From NCBI GenBank assembly GCA_029747015.1, contig JAKOGI010001205.1, positions 124,001 to 188,000 of the forward strand: a stretch of DNA of 64,000 nt, written 5' to 3'. The position numbers and the translations under genes were made by a program. Below, piece after piece: positions 10,000 to 20,960 of this stretch. This DNA comes from Carnegiea gigantea (Eukaryota > Streptophyta > Magnoliopsida > Caryophyllales > Cactaceae). The notes beneath the pieces are model-generated. The model searched no databases. It had not been told where the DNA came from and saw only the letters and a program-made list of their open reading frames with translations. Positions within the stretch are counted from its first letter, which is position 1, and each line of letters opens with the position of its first letter.

Positions 10000-11465
10000 T
10001 CGCGTTCTTTTCGAAGGAACTACGGTCCTCTATTCAAGAATCGGTCGATTTGTCCCTTATTAGTCAGCTTATGAAGGGCCTTCCTTAGCTCTCGGCACTC
10101 AGCAGTCGTGTGTTCATTTTACTCGTGGAACTCATAATACTTCCGCGCATTGTGGAGTTTAGGTGCCGAGGTCATCGACTAGGACCTCTTCAGCATTGGG
10201 TGTTCCTTCACCTCTATGAATATGCTTTTGGGGTCCATGGTGAAGCGGGGGTCAACAGTCTCGACCTGGGCCTCCAATCCCCTCATCCCAGGTTCCTATC
10301 GACCGAGGCCTTGGCTTTCTTTGGGGCATCCGTGCTTTCAGCATAAGTTTCAGTGGCCTTCTGTAGCGCCTCCGCTAATGTGGGTTTTTTCTGCTCGGCT
10401 AAAGAAAACTTTAATCATCTGCTCTTTAGACCGTCCAGGAAGGAGGTATGCGCTACCTCGTCTTCTAAATCTGGAATCTAGACCGCTTCCTGGTGGAAGC
10501 GCTTAACGAAGTCTACTAGGGACTCCTGCGCCCTTGCTTAATTTTGGACAAGTAGATGCTAATCCGTCTCTCCTTGCGGCTGGCGATGAATTGGCTGACA
10601 AATCTATCAGCTAAGTCCTGGAAGTAAGAGGCACTTCCTGGTGCTAAGCCGTTAAACCATGACTGCGCTACCCCTTTCAAAGTAGTAGGGAAGTATCGGC
10701 CGTACACAGCGTCGTCCACGTTTTGGACGTACATCTGTGTTTTGTACACCTGTAGGTGCTTTGCTGGGTCTGTAGTCCCATTGTATAGGTCTACGGTAGG
10801 CATCTTCACTTTTCTATAGCGCGGGGCGTTGATGATCTCTACGCTAAATAGGGTGGAGAAGGGGACAGGCCCCGTCCAGGCGATTGTGCCAGAAACGTTG
10901 ATGGGAGTCTCTGGGCGCCTCTCTACCTCCACTATCGATGTACTCCTTTAAGCAAGACCGGCTCTAGGAGATTTAGGCGGAGACCGATTATCCCGGTGGG
11001 ATCTCTGACCACGCCTCTCTCCAGGTGGGGGGCTGCGAGTACGTTCACGGCCCGGGCGATGCTCAGGAGTGCGTTATCGTCTGGACGTTTCCCCTCAAGG
11101 TCTCGAGGTTTGCTCTTACTTCTTGAACCAGGCGGTTCGTCGGGAGTGCGTTGCGTACAGCGTTGAGGCTGTGGTTGACTTGGCTGGCCGTCCCTGGCTC
11201 GGGCAACGGCTTAGTAGGGCATCTGCCCCAATGCACCGGTCGCGGTTTTCTCCCTGTGATCTGCAGTTCTATCTGGGTAAGTGGTCTCTCTCAATCCGTC
11301 ACTGTGGTGATGCGACAGCTCGAGAGTGTGCCTATGGGAGGGCTGACAGCCTGTGTTAGGCATGTAATCAAAGTGAGGAAGAGGCCTTGGAGAACTCGCG
11401 GCTTCCATTGCTTTCTTCACTTGTTCCGTCACCTGCTGCATGATGGTGTCGGTCATGGCGGACAT
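10000..11465 (-). pseudogene. Tat gag (capsid and CCHC-like region), broken
   Basis: Gag starts with MSAMTDTIMQQVTEQVKKAM (11,465). The capsid domain (10,932-10,516) reads FSTLFSVEIINAPRY, YNGTTDPAKHLQVYKTQM, FPTTLKGVAQSWFNGLAPGS and ISIYLSKIKQG, typical of Retrotrans_gag. Further on are KFSLAEQKKPTLAEALQKA and a nucleocapsid-like YYEFHE...HTTAECRELRKAL in which the first Cys is replaced by Tyr. Stops at several former CGA, CAG and TGG codons show decay. Gag packages the element RNA. Confidence 0.85.
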
Positions 11466-11659
11466 GAAGTTTTTGAGCGCGTCTACCTTGACATACGCTC
11501 CTCTATCAGGCTGCCTGGCCCGATCAAGCGAGGGTTCGCCCTAGAAATTTCCGAGGCATCCTGCACCTCGGGAAGTGCCGGGGCTTCAATCGCGGGTACC
11601 TTGTCTCTTCAGGCCCGTGCTCACTTAGCTTTGCTGACTACCAACATTCATCGTTCTCT

Positions 11660-11675
11660 CCCCATAGAAGGTGTC
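11660..11675 (-). other. Degenerate primer-binding site of the Tat element
   Basis: The minus strand here reads ACACCTTCTATGGGGA after TTTG, four substitutions from the TTTGGCGCCGTCTGTGGGGA arrangement common next to Tat 5' LTRs. Its position between LTR and gag fits. Confidence 0.55.
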
Positions 11676-11678
11676 AAA

Positions 11679-12122
11679 TCTATTTTAGGAATTTCTGGGA
11701 TTGCTGAAGATGACGTGGGATGAGAGACAGGGCTTATGTGATGGCGCGTGTAAAACGTCTGTCGGTCTTCCTCCTCGAGTGTAGGACTTGCAAAAAGGGC
11801 ACCCCGGGGTTTGTGGTCCGGGAAATGCCTCTCCGACAGTCAAGTCAACAGAGGATGCTAGTAAAAGACAAAGCAGTAAAGAGAGAATATGTGAAGACTT
11901 AAGAGTATATGCCAGAGTGCGAATCCTTTTTCCGAGGTAGGTAGGTGAGTATTTATAACTCCTGTAGCAAAGGGTATAATGGTAATTTTACTCTGGGGGT
12001 TCTCCCACTAGGCTGTCAGGCGGTTTGCTTCGTTAGGCCCCTAAATGTGGCCCTAGGGATCCCGTTAAGGCCTACTGTTCCCAATTAGGCCCAGCCCTCA
12101 ATTGGGTATGCGGGGGTGAACA
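11679..12122 (-). repeat. 5' LTR of the Tat element
   Basis: On the minus strand the LTR begins TGTTCACCCCCGCATACCC at 12,122. It has a TATA box (TTATAAATAC, 11,950-11,959) and ends just before the primer-site remnant. The outer end is well supported by the family-typical TGTTCACCCC start; the inner end is approximate (no clear CA). Length is about 440 bp. The 3' LTR is not in the window, so divergence cannot be measured. Confidence 0.65.
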
Positions 12123-12411
12123 TGCATCATAGGTGAACATTCAAAGTTATATTTACTTGAATATTTTACAGTGTTACCTGACATTTTTTATGTATGATCC
12201 TAAACGTATGACTATATGCTTTGTATCATAAATAATCAATTTCTAATTTTGGGACTGTTACTATTTGATGTCTTACATGGAAGCAGTAAATTAATTATGA
12301 TTTGAATACATTAGTACATGTCTCATATTTTGCTAGCAAGTGTATATAATTATAAACTATGTATATATGACTACTATTGTTGGCTTGGTTGACTATTTAC
12401 TTACTATTATT

Positions 12412-12729
12412 GATGCAACACAAGTGTACACCTTCACTCTATTTAGAGATTTTGAGCAAGAGTTTGGAGAAGCTATGCGCACATACCTAAGGGTTTTAAA
12501 ATTTAATCAGCCAACCCACATCTATCAAATATCAATGGAAAAGGATCACTCATAAGCTCATACAATTTCATTCGCCCCAAGTTTAGAACAAGTGTCATGC
12601 ACATGTAAAAGTTTTGAGGAATTTGGATGGTTGTACTTTCATTATGTAAGGGTGTTGCACATGCATTCTATGTTCAAAATACCTGGAGCTTACATACCTA
12701 CTAGCTGGAAAAAATATGCTAAAGTATAG
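12412..12729 (+). pseudogene. FAR1/FHY3-related fragment (C-terminal SWIM region)
   Basis: One frame, interrupted by a single TAA at 12,553-12,555, reads TQVYTFTLFRDFEQEFGEAM, then LEQVSCTCKSFEEFG...FHYVRVL and IPGAYIPTSWKKYAKV. This matches the end of FAR1/FHY3-type proteins, including the SWIM zinc finger. The first two cysteines (CTC) are present, but the third is Tyr (LYFH instead of LCxH). FAR1 proteins are MULE-transposase-derived transcription factors. No other exon is recognisable, so this is a relic fragment from a gene or a MULE. Confidence 0.7.
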
Positions 12730-14661
12730 GTATGGGAGAAAAAGAAGCATTAAGAGACTCATGCACCCAGGAATAGGACGTTTAACTCATAGTGTCATAG
12801 CAACAGGGACTAGATCATGGCAAAGGGGAAAATTGGGTTCCACTCTACAAATCCTGTGTGGGTTGAGTACGTTCCCATAATGAGACACCCCATTTATAAG
12901 AAACTATCAACTCTAGGTCGAGGTCAGTCTCTACAATGAAAATGGAATGACTGGAGTTGCTATCTCATTATGACCAAGACATGGACGAGGTTTTCATAAA
13001 ACAGTTTAAAAACCATTTTTGGAAAAAAGGATGACTTGTAGGCCTAAGAGAAGGCCAAAAATAAGTGAAAATTGGTTTAGGAACCTAAGACGGTGTGTCC
13101 AGGGTTATGGTTAGAAAGTGCAAACATGAATGACTCACCACTTCCTCCGTCTCAAGGATGGGCTCCTACTAATATGTTGTGTCCTTTTAGATGTCCTAAA
13201 TATTGGTTAATTGCTTATCCAAAGTGAATCGCAATATAATGAAAATAAGAGAAACATATATGTATGTACGGATAGGAATGTATATGCAACCACACAAATA
13301 AAAGACTCAGGGCCAACAAATTGGTTAGTGTATGGTGGGTTTATTCGGATGAAAGCCAAAACTGCTCTGCGTACCAATCATTATAGAACTTGAATCTATT
13401 CGAGGATCAAAACCCTATGTAGTTCTCACGGGGACTCCATCGTAGGTCTTTGAGTTCCACATGCGAATGGTTAAGAATCGTTTTCCCTGTCTAATGATCA
13501 TTATAGAAACTTTAAAAATAACGTAGTTCTTGAATCTAGTCAATCCTAATGAGAATAGAGAGACTTACTCAAGGCCTCAACTCTGTCCATGAAGTAATAA
13601 GTGATTGGATGGGTAGATCATCCCAAGTCTGGGATATGAGTATAACATATCCATTTCGACAGAGAAATGATTCCTTAGGTTTGAGTGTGATGGATTTTTG
13701 TATAGTTAATGGGTTGATGTTTGGTGGCTAGTAGTTCTCATAACATAAGACAAATTCTCTGTCGATGGCCCATCGCCAAATAAGAGGATAGGATCAGCTA
13801 TTTGGTCATATCTAATTTTAAAATAGTCCATTAGGGATAATGATAGATTTGTGAGAGCTATTTGAGTGGAGATGGATGTGGACCATCCTAAAGATCAGAC
13901 ACGAACGAATTTTTGATTATGACCTCAAATTTGATAAAGGACCACGACCATACACTTAAGAATATGTGGGCAATAAGGACAAGCATGGAAATATATATAA
14001 ATATATACAAGCATGGTTGAGTCTAGAAGTCATTACTCAATATTTAGTCAAATCCATTTATGACTTGTGACCAAGGTCAAGATGATCATGAAAGAACGCC
14101 TATAACTATTATCATCCCGTAAATCACTTTCATGCACCTAGGTCTGGTACCTATCTTGGGCTCAGATTAAGAATCAGTTTAAAATGGTTGAGCTATCATC
14201 ATGGAGCAAGTATCATACCTAGGTCTATGTGTCATAAGTTGGATTTCATTTAGATACTGATTAATGATTCTAAATGGTTTAGTTTATCACTTAGTTGAGT
14301 TAGATTATTGCAAATGGATTAAATCATGCTCAAACATGAGGTAATTGAATTTTTGTTATTTGAACATTCGAGTCAATGATTTTACATAGACTGGATGATC
14401 ACAAAATGATGAATAAACCATGAAACAAAATATGTACAAAGTGTTTCCTCTATACAAGTGATATAAGAAAGATAAATAAATGTCTGATTGTCTGTACAAG
14501 TCTTGCTCCATGGCTTCTTAAAAAATAATTAGTTTCTACATGTGGTGAAACATGAGTCTCAAAAATTGAAAAATGACCTAAGCACGCAATTATTTAAAGA
14601 GATTCAATTAACTTGAAAAAAATAATTTATGTATAGTCTCGAAAGAAAATTCTAGAGCATG
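12730..14661. other. No gene seen (AT-rich spacer)
   Basis: No conserved protein, RNA gene or clear repeat was found on either strand. Short frames of about 60 codons (13,211 and 13,549) have no recognisable motif. The sequence just after the FAR1 fragment may be its decayed continuation. Confidence 0.5.
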
Positions 14662-14669
14662 GACAAAAT

Positions 14670-15222
14670 TAGAGGTGGGTAATAGGTCAAGTCGGGTCGG
14701 ATTTATGTGGAACTTAAACGGATTGAGAATTCCTCGACCTGAACCTAACCCGTTTATTAAACGCGTTGAAAAACCTTGGCCTATACCTATTTAACTTTTA
14801 AACAGGTTGAGTTCAGCTACCTAATTAACCATTAACGTATTTAACATTTTCAACTAATACGTAATTGCAAGCTTTAAAAATTAAGTTTATGCATCACATT
14901 AAACTGTTACTCTTTAAAATTCCCTCGATTCATTGCAATTCACATTTTTAAAATTTTTTTATATTCTTAATTATCTAATAAAAAGTAAATGGATAAATGA
15001 TAAATGGAAAAATTAGTTGACTTATTTAACCTATTTAATTAAACGGGTTAAATAGGTATTTTTTGTGTCGAGAATCTCGACCTGAATCTAATCCATTTAA
15101 TTAAATGGATTAAATGTATCAATCTATTTAATTAAACGGATTAAAAATTTATACCAAAATTCACTTAATTTCGTGTTGCTTTCGGGTCGGTAATCGTGTC
15201 GGGTCAGCTTTTTCCAACTCTA
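14670..15222. mobile_element. hAT-like MITE (553 bp) with 8-bp target duplication
   Basis: It begins TAGAGGTGGG and ends CCAACTCTA, imperfect terminal inverted repeats. It is flanked by GACAAAAT (14,662-14,669) and GATAAAAT (15,223-15,230), an 8-bp duplication with one mismatch. CGGGTCGG-type subterminal motifs occur near both ends and the core is AT-rich. Features fit a non-autonomous hAT element; no coding capacity. Confidence 0.75.
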
Positions 15223-15230
15223 GATAAAAT

Positions 15231-16073
15231 AGACCTAAAAACTTCCATAAGAATTGATAAAGTTAGAAGACTTTATGAAGTGCTTAGCTGTACAATTTGG
15301 TTATTTTTGAATATCACTTGGTTGGGAGGTTTGATTTTTAAATCTAACTGTTTTGTACCTCATGAAAAACTATGAATGTTAACTTCAAAAGACCATATCC
15401 TTTGAAGGAGGATCCAAATGAGCTGATTCAAATGAATACTCCTTATTAACTCTAGTTTTATTGGTAAAAGGGTGGAATTAAAGTTCAAAGGACCATGATT
15501 CTGGTAAACCAAAAACACAGGCAGTAAAACTGAATTTATTATCATGGACATGGTGTTTTTATTTCATTTACTAGAAATTATTGAAACATAGTTTTCAAAA
15601 ATGCCTTTTCGTGGGTAACATATACAGACCTAGTAACATTGTGTAATTTTCATTTCAATTTTTTAGGCACTTTATATACATTTTTTGATTTTTCAAAATA
15701 AAGGTTTTGATCTGAATTGTGCAAAAAACTCAATTTTGGAGCTACAAATCTGAAATCTCATATCTCACAAACTATTAAGAGTTAGGAGACATAAAATATC
15801 AATTTAGAAATCTCTCAAACTTTTTTTTATTACATATGAAAAAATTATTTTGATAAAACTTCAAGAAGAGGGAGAAAAATGAGGATAACAGTAAGGTGAT
15901 CTTACTTCATACTGATTTGACACTTTATAGAAAATGAGCATTACGACCACTCCTGAACTCATATTTGGACTCATGACCACTCATTGGAAAGCTCTTTGAT
16001 CTAGCTAATAACATAATAAAAATATAGATTAGACTTCAAATGGACTAAGAAATTTGCTCCCAAACTTGACCAA
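15231..16073. other. No gene seen
   Basis: AT-rich sequence without recognisable coding or repeat structure. Confidence 0.5.
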
Positions 16074-16482
16074 TGAAAATTAGAGAAATCTTCTGGTTTT
16101 AACATCTTTGACTCCAACTTGTTATTTGATGACTTTTAAGGATGACTTAGCCCGTATATGCCATTTTTCTTGAATCAAAATTAAAAAAATGGAGGAGGTG
16201 AAGACAGAGATGAAAATTAGAGAAATCTTCTGGTTTTAACATCTTGACTCCAACTTGTTATTTGATGACTTTTAAGGATGACTTAGCCCGTATATGCCAT
16301 TTTTCTTGAATCAAAATTAAAAAAATGGAGGAGGTGAAGACAGAGATGAAAATTAGAGAAATCTTCTGGTTTTAACATCTTGACTCCAACTTGTTATTTG
16401 ATGACTTTTAAGGATGACTTAGCCCGTATATGCCATTTTTCTTGAATCAAAATTAAAAAAATGGAGGAGGTGAAGACAAAGA
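16074..16482. repeat. Three near-identical tandem copies of a ~136-bp unit
   Basis: Copies start at 16,074 (137 bp), 16,211 (136 bp) and 16,347 (136 bp), each beginning TGAAAATTAGAGAAATCTTC. The first differs by one extra T (CATCTTTGACT against CATCTTGACT). The near identity implies a recent triplication or an assembly artefact. Confidence 0.95.
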
Positions 16483-16887
16483 GGAAAAGTGAAGAAAAAC
16501 ACACAAATTTACAAATGACTTCCAAACTTACCAATTCACTCACGAGAAAATGCAAAACTATTGTTCCAAATCCGAGTAGGAAGAACGATCGTGAGGACCA
16601 TAAAGGGATAGAAGGACAAACCCAGGGTCAAAGACCGCTAAGATTAGCCTAGTGCAAAAATAAGGGAAAAAAATATGAGAAACAAATGCTAGTACAAGAT
16701 TAGTATAAACAAGAAAAAGATTAAGCAAAACAATGAAATAAAAAGGTAATCAAAACAACAATACATGTAAAAGAAAAAAAGATTAATGAGAAAAATATAT
16801 GCACATAAAATAACATTGCAAAATGAGTGTAAAATACTTAGAAAGGTTTAATTAGATTCACTAGTTCATGAGAGAACTAATGAAAAC

Positions 16888-17225
16888 AGTTGACAGGAGA
16901 AGTAACAGTCACATTATAATGAGCATTGATTTGGCAGTTACAAGAACATTAATTCAGTAATGAATTCTCTGATTCTGTTATATGCTGTGTGCTATTATAA
17001 AAGAAGAAAAACAGATCACGAAGAGGTGAGTAAAAATCAGAAACACTCCCATACAAATCAATCTCTCTGGCTTCTCTCTCAAAACCTTACCATCTAGGAG
17101 GTTCGGGTTTAGAGTGTGAACATTCCTGGTGACTTTAGTAGCCACTATATTCGTGGGCATTACTCAGCAAGCGTGACCCAGGCATGGCTTCCGCACATCA
17201 AGGTAAGTCCTTAAATTTTCCAACA
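16888..17225 (+). repeat. 5' LTR of the copia element
   Basis: It pairs with 23,792-24,130. It ends CCAACA at 17,225, directly before the primer site. A GAGGTTCGGGTTT block and CTTCTCTCTCA tract near the 3' part are shared with the solo LTR at 55,995. Confidence 0.95.
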
Positions 17226-17226
17226 G

Positions 17227-17238
17227 TGGTATCAGAGC
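17227..17238 (+). other. Primer-binding site (initiator Met tRNA type)
   Basis: TGGTATCAGAGC, complementary to the 3' end of plant initiator tRNA-Met, lies one base after the LTR. Confidence 0.93.
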
Positions 17239-17739
17239 CTTGTCTGATTGTTGCTATCCCCGACTAATTCATGTTGCCCTAAATTTGAGATTAATTAGTT
17301 TAATCAACAAATCTGTGTGATAACAGAACATGAATATGGGTTATATGCAAATGACTAATCTAGCTATTAAGTTTATATTATTCTGTGTGACATAATATTA
17401 AGCCAAACCGACACTAATGATTTTGCTACACTGGCATATGCCTAATTTAAGGTTATTATGAGTGAATTAAGATTATGGATATATGCTAATGTTTTTGGGC
17501 TAAAAATTAATATACCACATCACCCTAATATGATTTTGTATTGAGATTAAGTGATTTCTATTCTGTATAACATGAAATCAAACAAAACCAAGATCTTGAT
17601 GTTCTTAAGATCAGACTACCCTTCTTCCCCTCAGACTCTAAGGCATTTGAAATCCAGAACTCTAATCTTTGTGATTTAGATCTAGAATAGAGACTCTCAC
17701 TCATAATTCCCCAACTCAAATCTATTTTTCCCCGGCTTT

Positions 17740-18290
17740 AAACGGCCACCGTCTGTCAGCCACCCCACAGGCCCGAACGCAAACCCAAAAAAAAAATTTA
17801 ATAAGATATACCTAAACCCATCAGAACCACCAAGAGAGGCGGCTCTATCAGCCCATGAATGTTGCCAATCTACTCATTTTCATTGTGAGACCACACAAAA
17901 CACAGATTCAGACGCGCATGTATGTCACGCGCCGCCACGGAGGTGGCATGTTGGGCAAGTGAATGGCCTCTGGCGGTGCGTCAGCGGCCGATCTACATGT
18001 TGCTAGTGGTAGTTATGTCAGAAGGTGAGTACATGAAGGCCGTAGGCTTGGTAGAGAAGAGATTATCGATGGTTTTCATCATGTGGGTTGATTTCGAGCA
18101 ACCGCGGTGGCCTGTGTCAGAGGTGACACCGGAAAAGGGCCATAGGATGGTGGTTGTCTCGGGTGTTCGCTAAGAAGTATGAGGGTCATAAAGAGAGAGG
18201 GGCCACTTTAGAGAGAGACTGGGGTTGTACAGCTGATGAAGAGAAGGAGAGGCCTTAATGAAGATGAAGTGAAGGCCGAATATAACCAGG
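17740..18290. other. GC-rich block in the copia leader, possible captured sequence
   Basis: Between AT-rich flanks this stretch is GC-rich with CGG-type codons and a short open frame (17,922-18,173, 83 codons) without recognisable motif. Its composition differs sharply from the rest of the element. It could be a captured host fragment or simply an old leader segment. Confidence 0.4.
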
Positions 18291-18517
18291 GAGGGGCTTG
18301 GGTATTATTATACAAAGTATTTTTAGCTTTTGTTTTTGGGTTTTAATTCAATGATTAAGATTATTAGTTATGGCATGATTTCTAATTGAAGTATGATGAT
18401 ATCTATAAGTTGATTTGGTTCATGCAATTAGTTCATTAGTTGAATTAAGGTTTTAAATTAATTATTTTTAATTCAGAATGCATGAATTCGTTATAAAGCA
18501 TTAATATGTTTACGTCG

Positions 18518-19814
18518 TATATAAATTCGTTTTATATATGCATCAACTTGAAATTTTTATGCACAGTGATTAGTAAATAATCAATTGAATTGAAGTTATA
18601 TAAATTTGTTTCATATATAAAATGAGTATGTCTTATAACTTATATTATATAAATATGTTTTATATAATATTCGGTTGCATGAATATGTTTCATGATGATC
18701 CTTTTATTTAATAATATACACTTTATGCAAATACATGAGCAGTTGTGATTCGGTTAATTGTTCTGTCATTGCTCTAGTTAACAAAGATGTTTCATGGAGT
18801 TTCGCATGAATTAGTTTCATACCATAATGTTTAAATATATATGATATTTGATCATTTTATGAATTTGTTTCATGAAATTTAAATTTGCAATATTATATGT
18901 ACATTTTATATAATTTGCGAATATTACTTTGAATTCGTTTCATGCAAATGTTGGTATTCTATGGATCTGTTCTATATAATTAATTGCGATTAATACTTAG
19001 ATATATTTCATATTACAAATTATGTTGCATTCGATTATATGAATATGTTTCATGTCAATCACCAATTAGTAGTATTATATAAAAGTATTTTATATATACA
19101 AACTACATGAGTTATAGTAAATTTGCTAATTGTTTTAGTACTTTTTTTCTTGCCCAAATTAAGGAATATGAATTTGTTTCATATTTTCTGCTTTTATTTA
19201 GTAGCATTGTATGAATTCATTTCGTAAATTAAATTTGTGATATTATAAATGTGTTTTATAATTCACGAGTGACATTTGAATAAGTCTCATGTTATTAATA
19301 ATTATATAAATGTGTTTTATATAATGTCCTTGGGCTTTAATGACTTTTTTTTGTAACATGTTATTATTCGAATCTATTTCACAATAAAAGATCCATTTTA
19401 TTATATAAATATGTTTTATGTAATAATCTGAATTTTATGGTTGATATGTCATTGATAGAGTTTAAAATGACATACTAGTAGTTATATAAATTCGTTTTAT
19501 ATAATGATATAATTTACTGTAAATTTGTTTTACATAATTTGACCGAATATCTTTGTGATATTTCTAAAGTGTTAATTAGTTTAACATAATGCTCTCCATA
19601 AATTTTGTTTTATGGAATAATGTGATAATTAAATTATAAAAACTTCTAGTTCATATTTGTATGTGATCATTATGAGCTTAGCGAAATTTTTGATCATGCG
19701 ACATGAATGATGGAGTTTTTGATGATTTAATTATTTGAAAATATGCCTAATGTCCTTTAAAATATATACTTCTAGATAAGGCAATTAAAATATGGTTGGT
19801 AATTTGTTTACCAA
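18518..19814 (+). repeat. Family of dispersed short hairpins in the copia leader
   Basis: At least fourteen inverted repeats share a 5-nt loop (mostly TTTGT, TATGT, TTCGT, TGTGT or TTAGT) flanked by A and T. Stems of 5-10 bp differ from one hairpin to the next yet remain complementary. Clear members: 18,518-18,538, 18,644-18,668, 18,678-18,694, 18,806-18,820, 18,859-18,873, 19,039-19,053, 19,076-19,096, 19,166-19,184, 19,243-19,261, 19,301-19,325, 19,482-19,504, 19,518-19,534, 19,570-19,586, 19,596-19,615 and 19,796-19,814. More degenerate members lie between. The last overlaps the gag start. They are not a tandem repeat: spacing is irregular. Confidence 0.85.
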
Positions 19815-20150
19815 TGAATCGCTTGATAGTGCTGACTATGACACAAAGTGTCAGAAGATTCAGTTTCTTCTGAACCAGCGTGAAGTGTTAGAACACTTGT
19901 CAGGTTCTAAGTCTCCTAGAATGGCAAAGATGGTACTGTTAGTGAGCAGTATTGAGAAAACTTAAAGGCATACCAAAAATGGTTCAAGATTGGGTCGATC
20001 AACATGCTATACTTTTTTGTATTCAATCTAGTGAGGGAATTGAAAGTTATCCTACTGTTGAATATAGGTGGGATTAGCTCAGCATCAGGTTCGTCCAAAT
20101 TCATTTCCTCTTAAAGTTTCAGACTAAGGGTGGTATTGCCAAATGAAAAA
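19792..20150 (+). pseudogene. Copia gag N-terminal region, degraded
   Basis: From ATG 19,792 the frame reads MVGNLFTNESL, then QKIQFLLNQREVLEHLSGS. This matches copia gag starts where an LNxxNFxxW-type segment and an ...FLLNxxEVLxHL motif occur. It then breaks into several frames. The start codon sits in the left arm of a hairpin (19,796-19,814). Confidence 0.6.
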
Positions 20151-20367
20151 GGCTAAGGGAAATCAAGAGATGCATATAGCACATGTGTAGTGCTATAACC
20201 GTGGAAATAAGGGACCCTCCACTTGAGGTTGTCCTCAAATGATTGAGGTACCTTCTTTTACAGTTGCTCCTGGATAATATATATGCTCCTAAGCATCAGT
20301 TGTCAATTATGATCCTTATGGATTGTAGACATAGGAGAAGCACATAGTTCAGGATTGAGTTAATTTT

Positions 20368-20960
20368 GTGAACTTTCATCGCTATCCGGTGGGTTCACAA
20401 ATTGTCGTTTTAAATAACGACGATGAAGACGATGTCCTTGAATTAAGGACACATCATCTGAAAATCCGTGAAGGAATACATCCCTTCTTCATGATGCTCT
20501 CTTTGCACCTAGGGTGCGATGTTCCTTTGTGTCTTTCTTTTAAGAGAACAGTTTTCTCTTTAATTTTCGTCTAGATGTCTTAAATATCGTATACAATGGC
20601 AATTTGTTTGGCCGTGTCACATTGAAAGCTGTTTTCAATGTTTTAGACAAAACAAGACATCTTTGCCGCTTTTTCAATTCTATTTTAGGCATGCTCGACT
20701 TGACCATGAGGGTCAAGATAGAATTATCTAACTAGCTAAATCTAGTCTTTTAAGGCCGACTCATTAGGGTTAAGGTGCCTATGTGAGAGACAAATTTAGC
20801 TAGCAAGACAACTATGAAGTCTTTCAGTAAGGTTTCGAGCCCATCGAATCTCTTAGTGTTCATTCACTGCGGACATCTATGAGCCCATGAATGTAAAAGC
20901 ACATCATAGAGCGATATATTCGTGATGTAGGTATGTGTACCTACTGTCTCACCGCTATTA
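20368..20960 (+). pseudogene. Copia protease/pre-integrase region, degraded
   Basis: The segment reads DVLELRTHHLKIREG, then a broken YNGNLFGRVTL-type stretch, then LWHARLDHEGQDRII, the gag_pre-integrs motif (family form LWHxRLGHxxxxR). Stops occur throughout. It lies between gag and RT as expected. Confidence 0.65.

Larger units (their letters stand above)
1..12122 (-). mobile_element. Ty3/gypsy retrotransposon, Tat lineage (dual RNase H), 3' end outside window
   Basis: Reading the minus strand from 12,122 downwards gives LTR, primer-site remnant, gag, aspartic protease, reverse transcriptase and RNase H, a second archaeal-type RNase H, then integrase ending near 6,013. That second RNase H between RT/RNH and integrase defines the Tat group of plant Ty3/gypsy elements. 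The 6 kb after integrase holds tandem arrays and antisense genes, as known for large Tat elements such as maize Grande. No 3' LTR is visible, so the element is longer than 12.1 kb. All coding domains carry stops or frameshifts, so this copy is dead. Domain order and orientation are seen directly; lineage is family knowledge; the assignment of 1-5,900 to the same element is inference. Confidence 0.85.
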
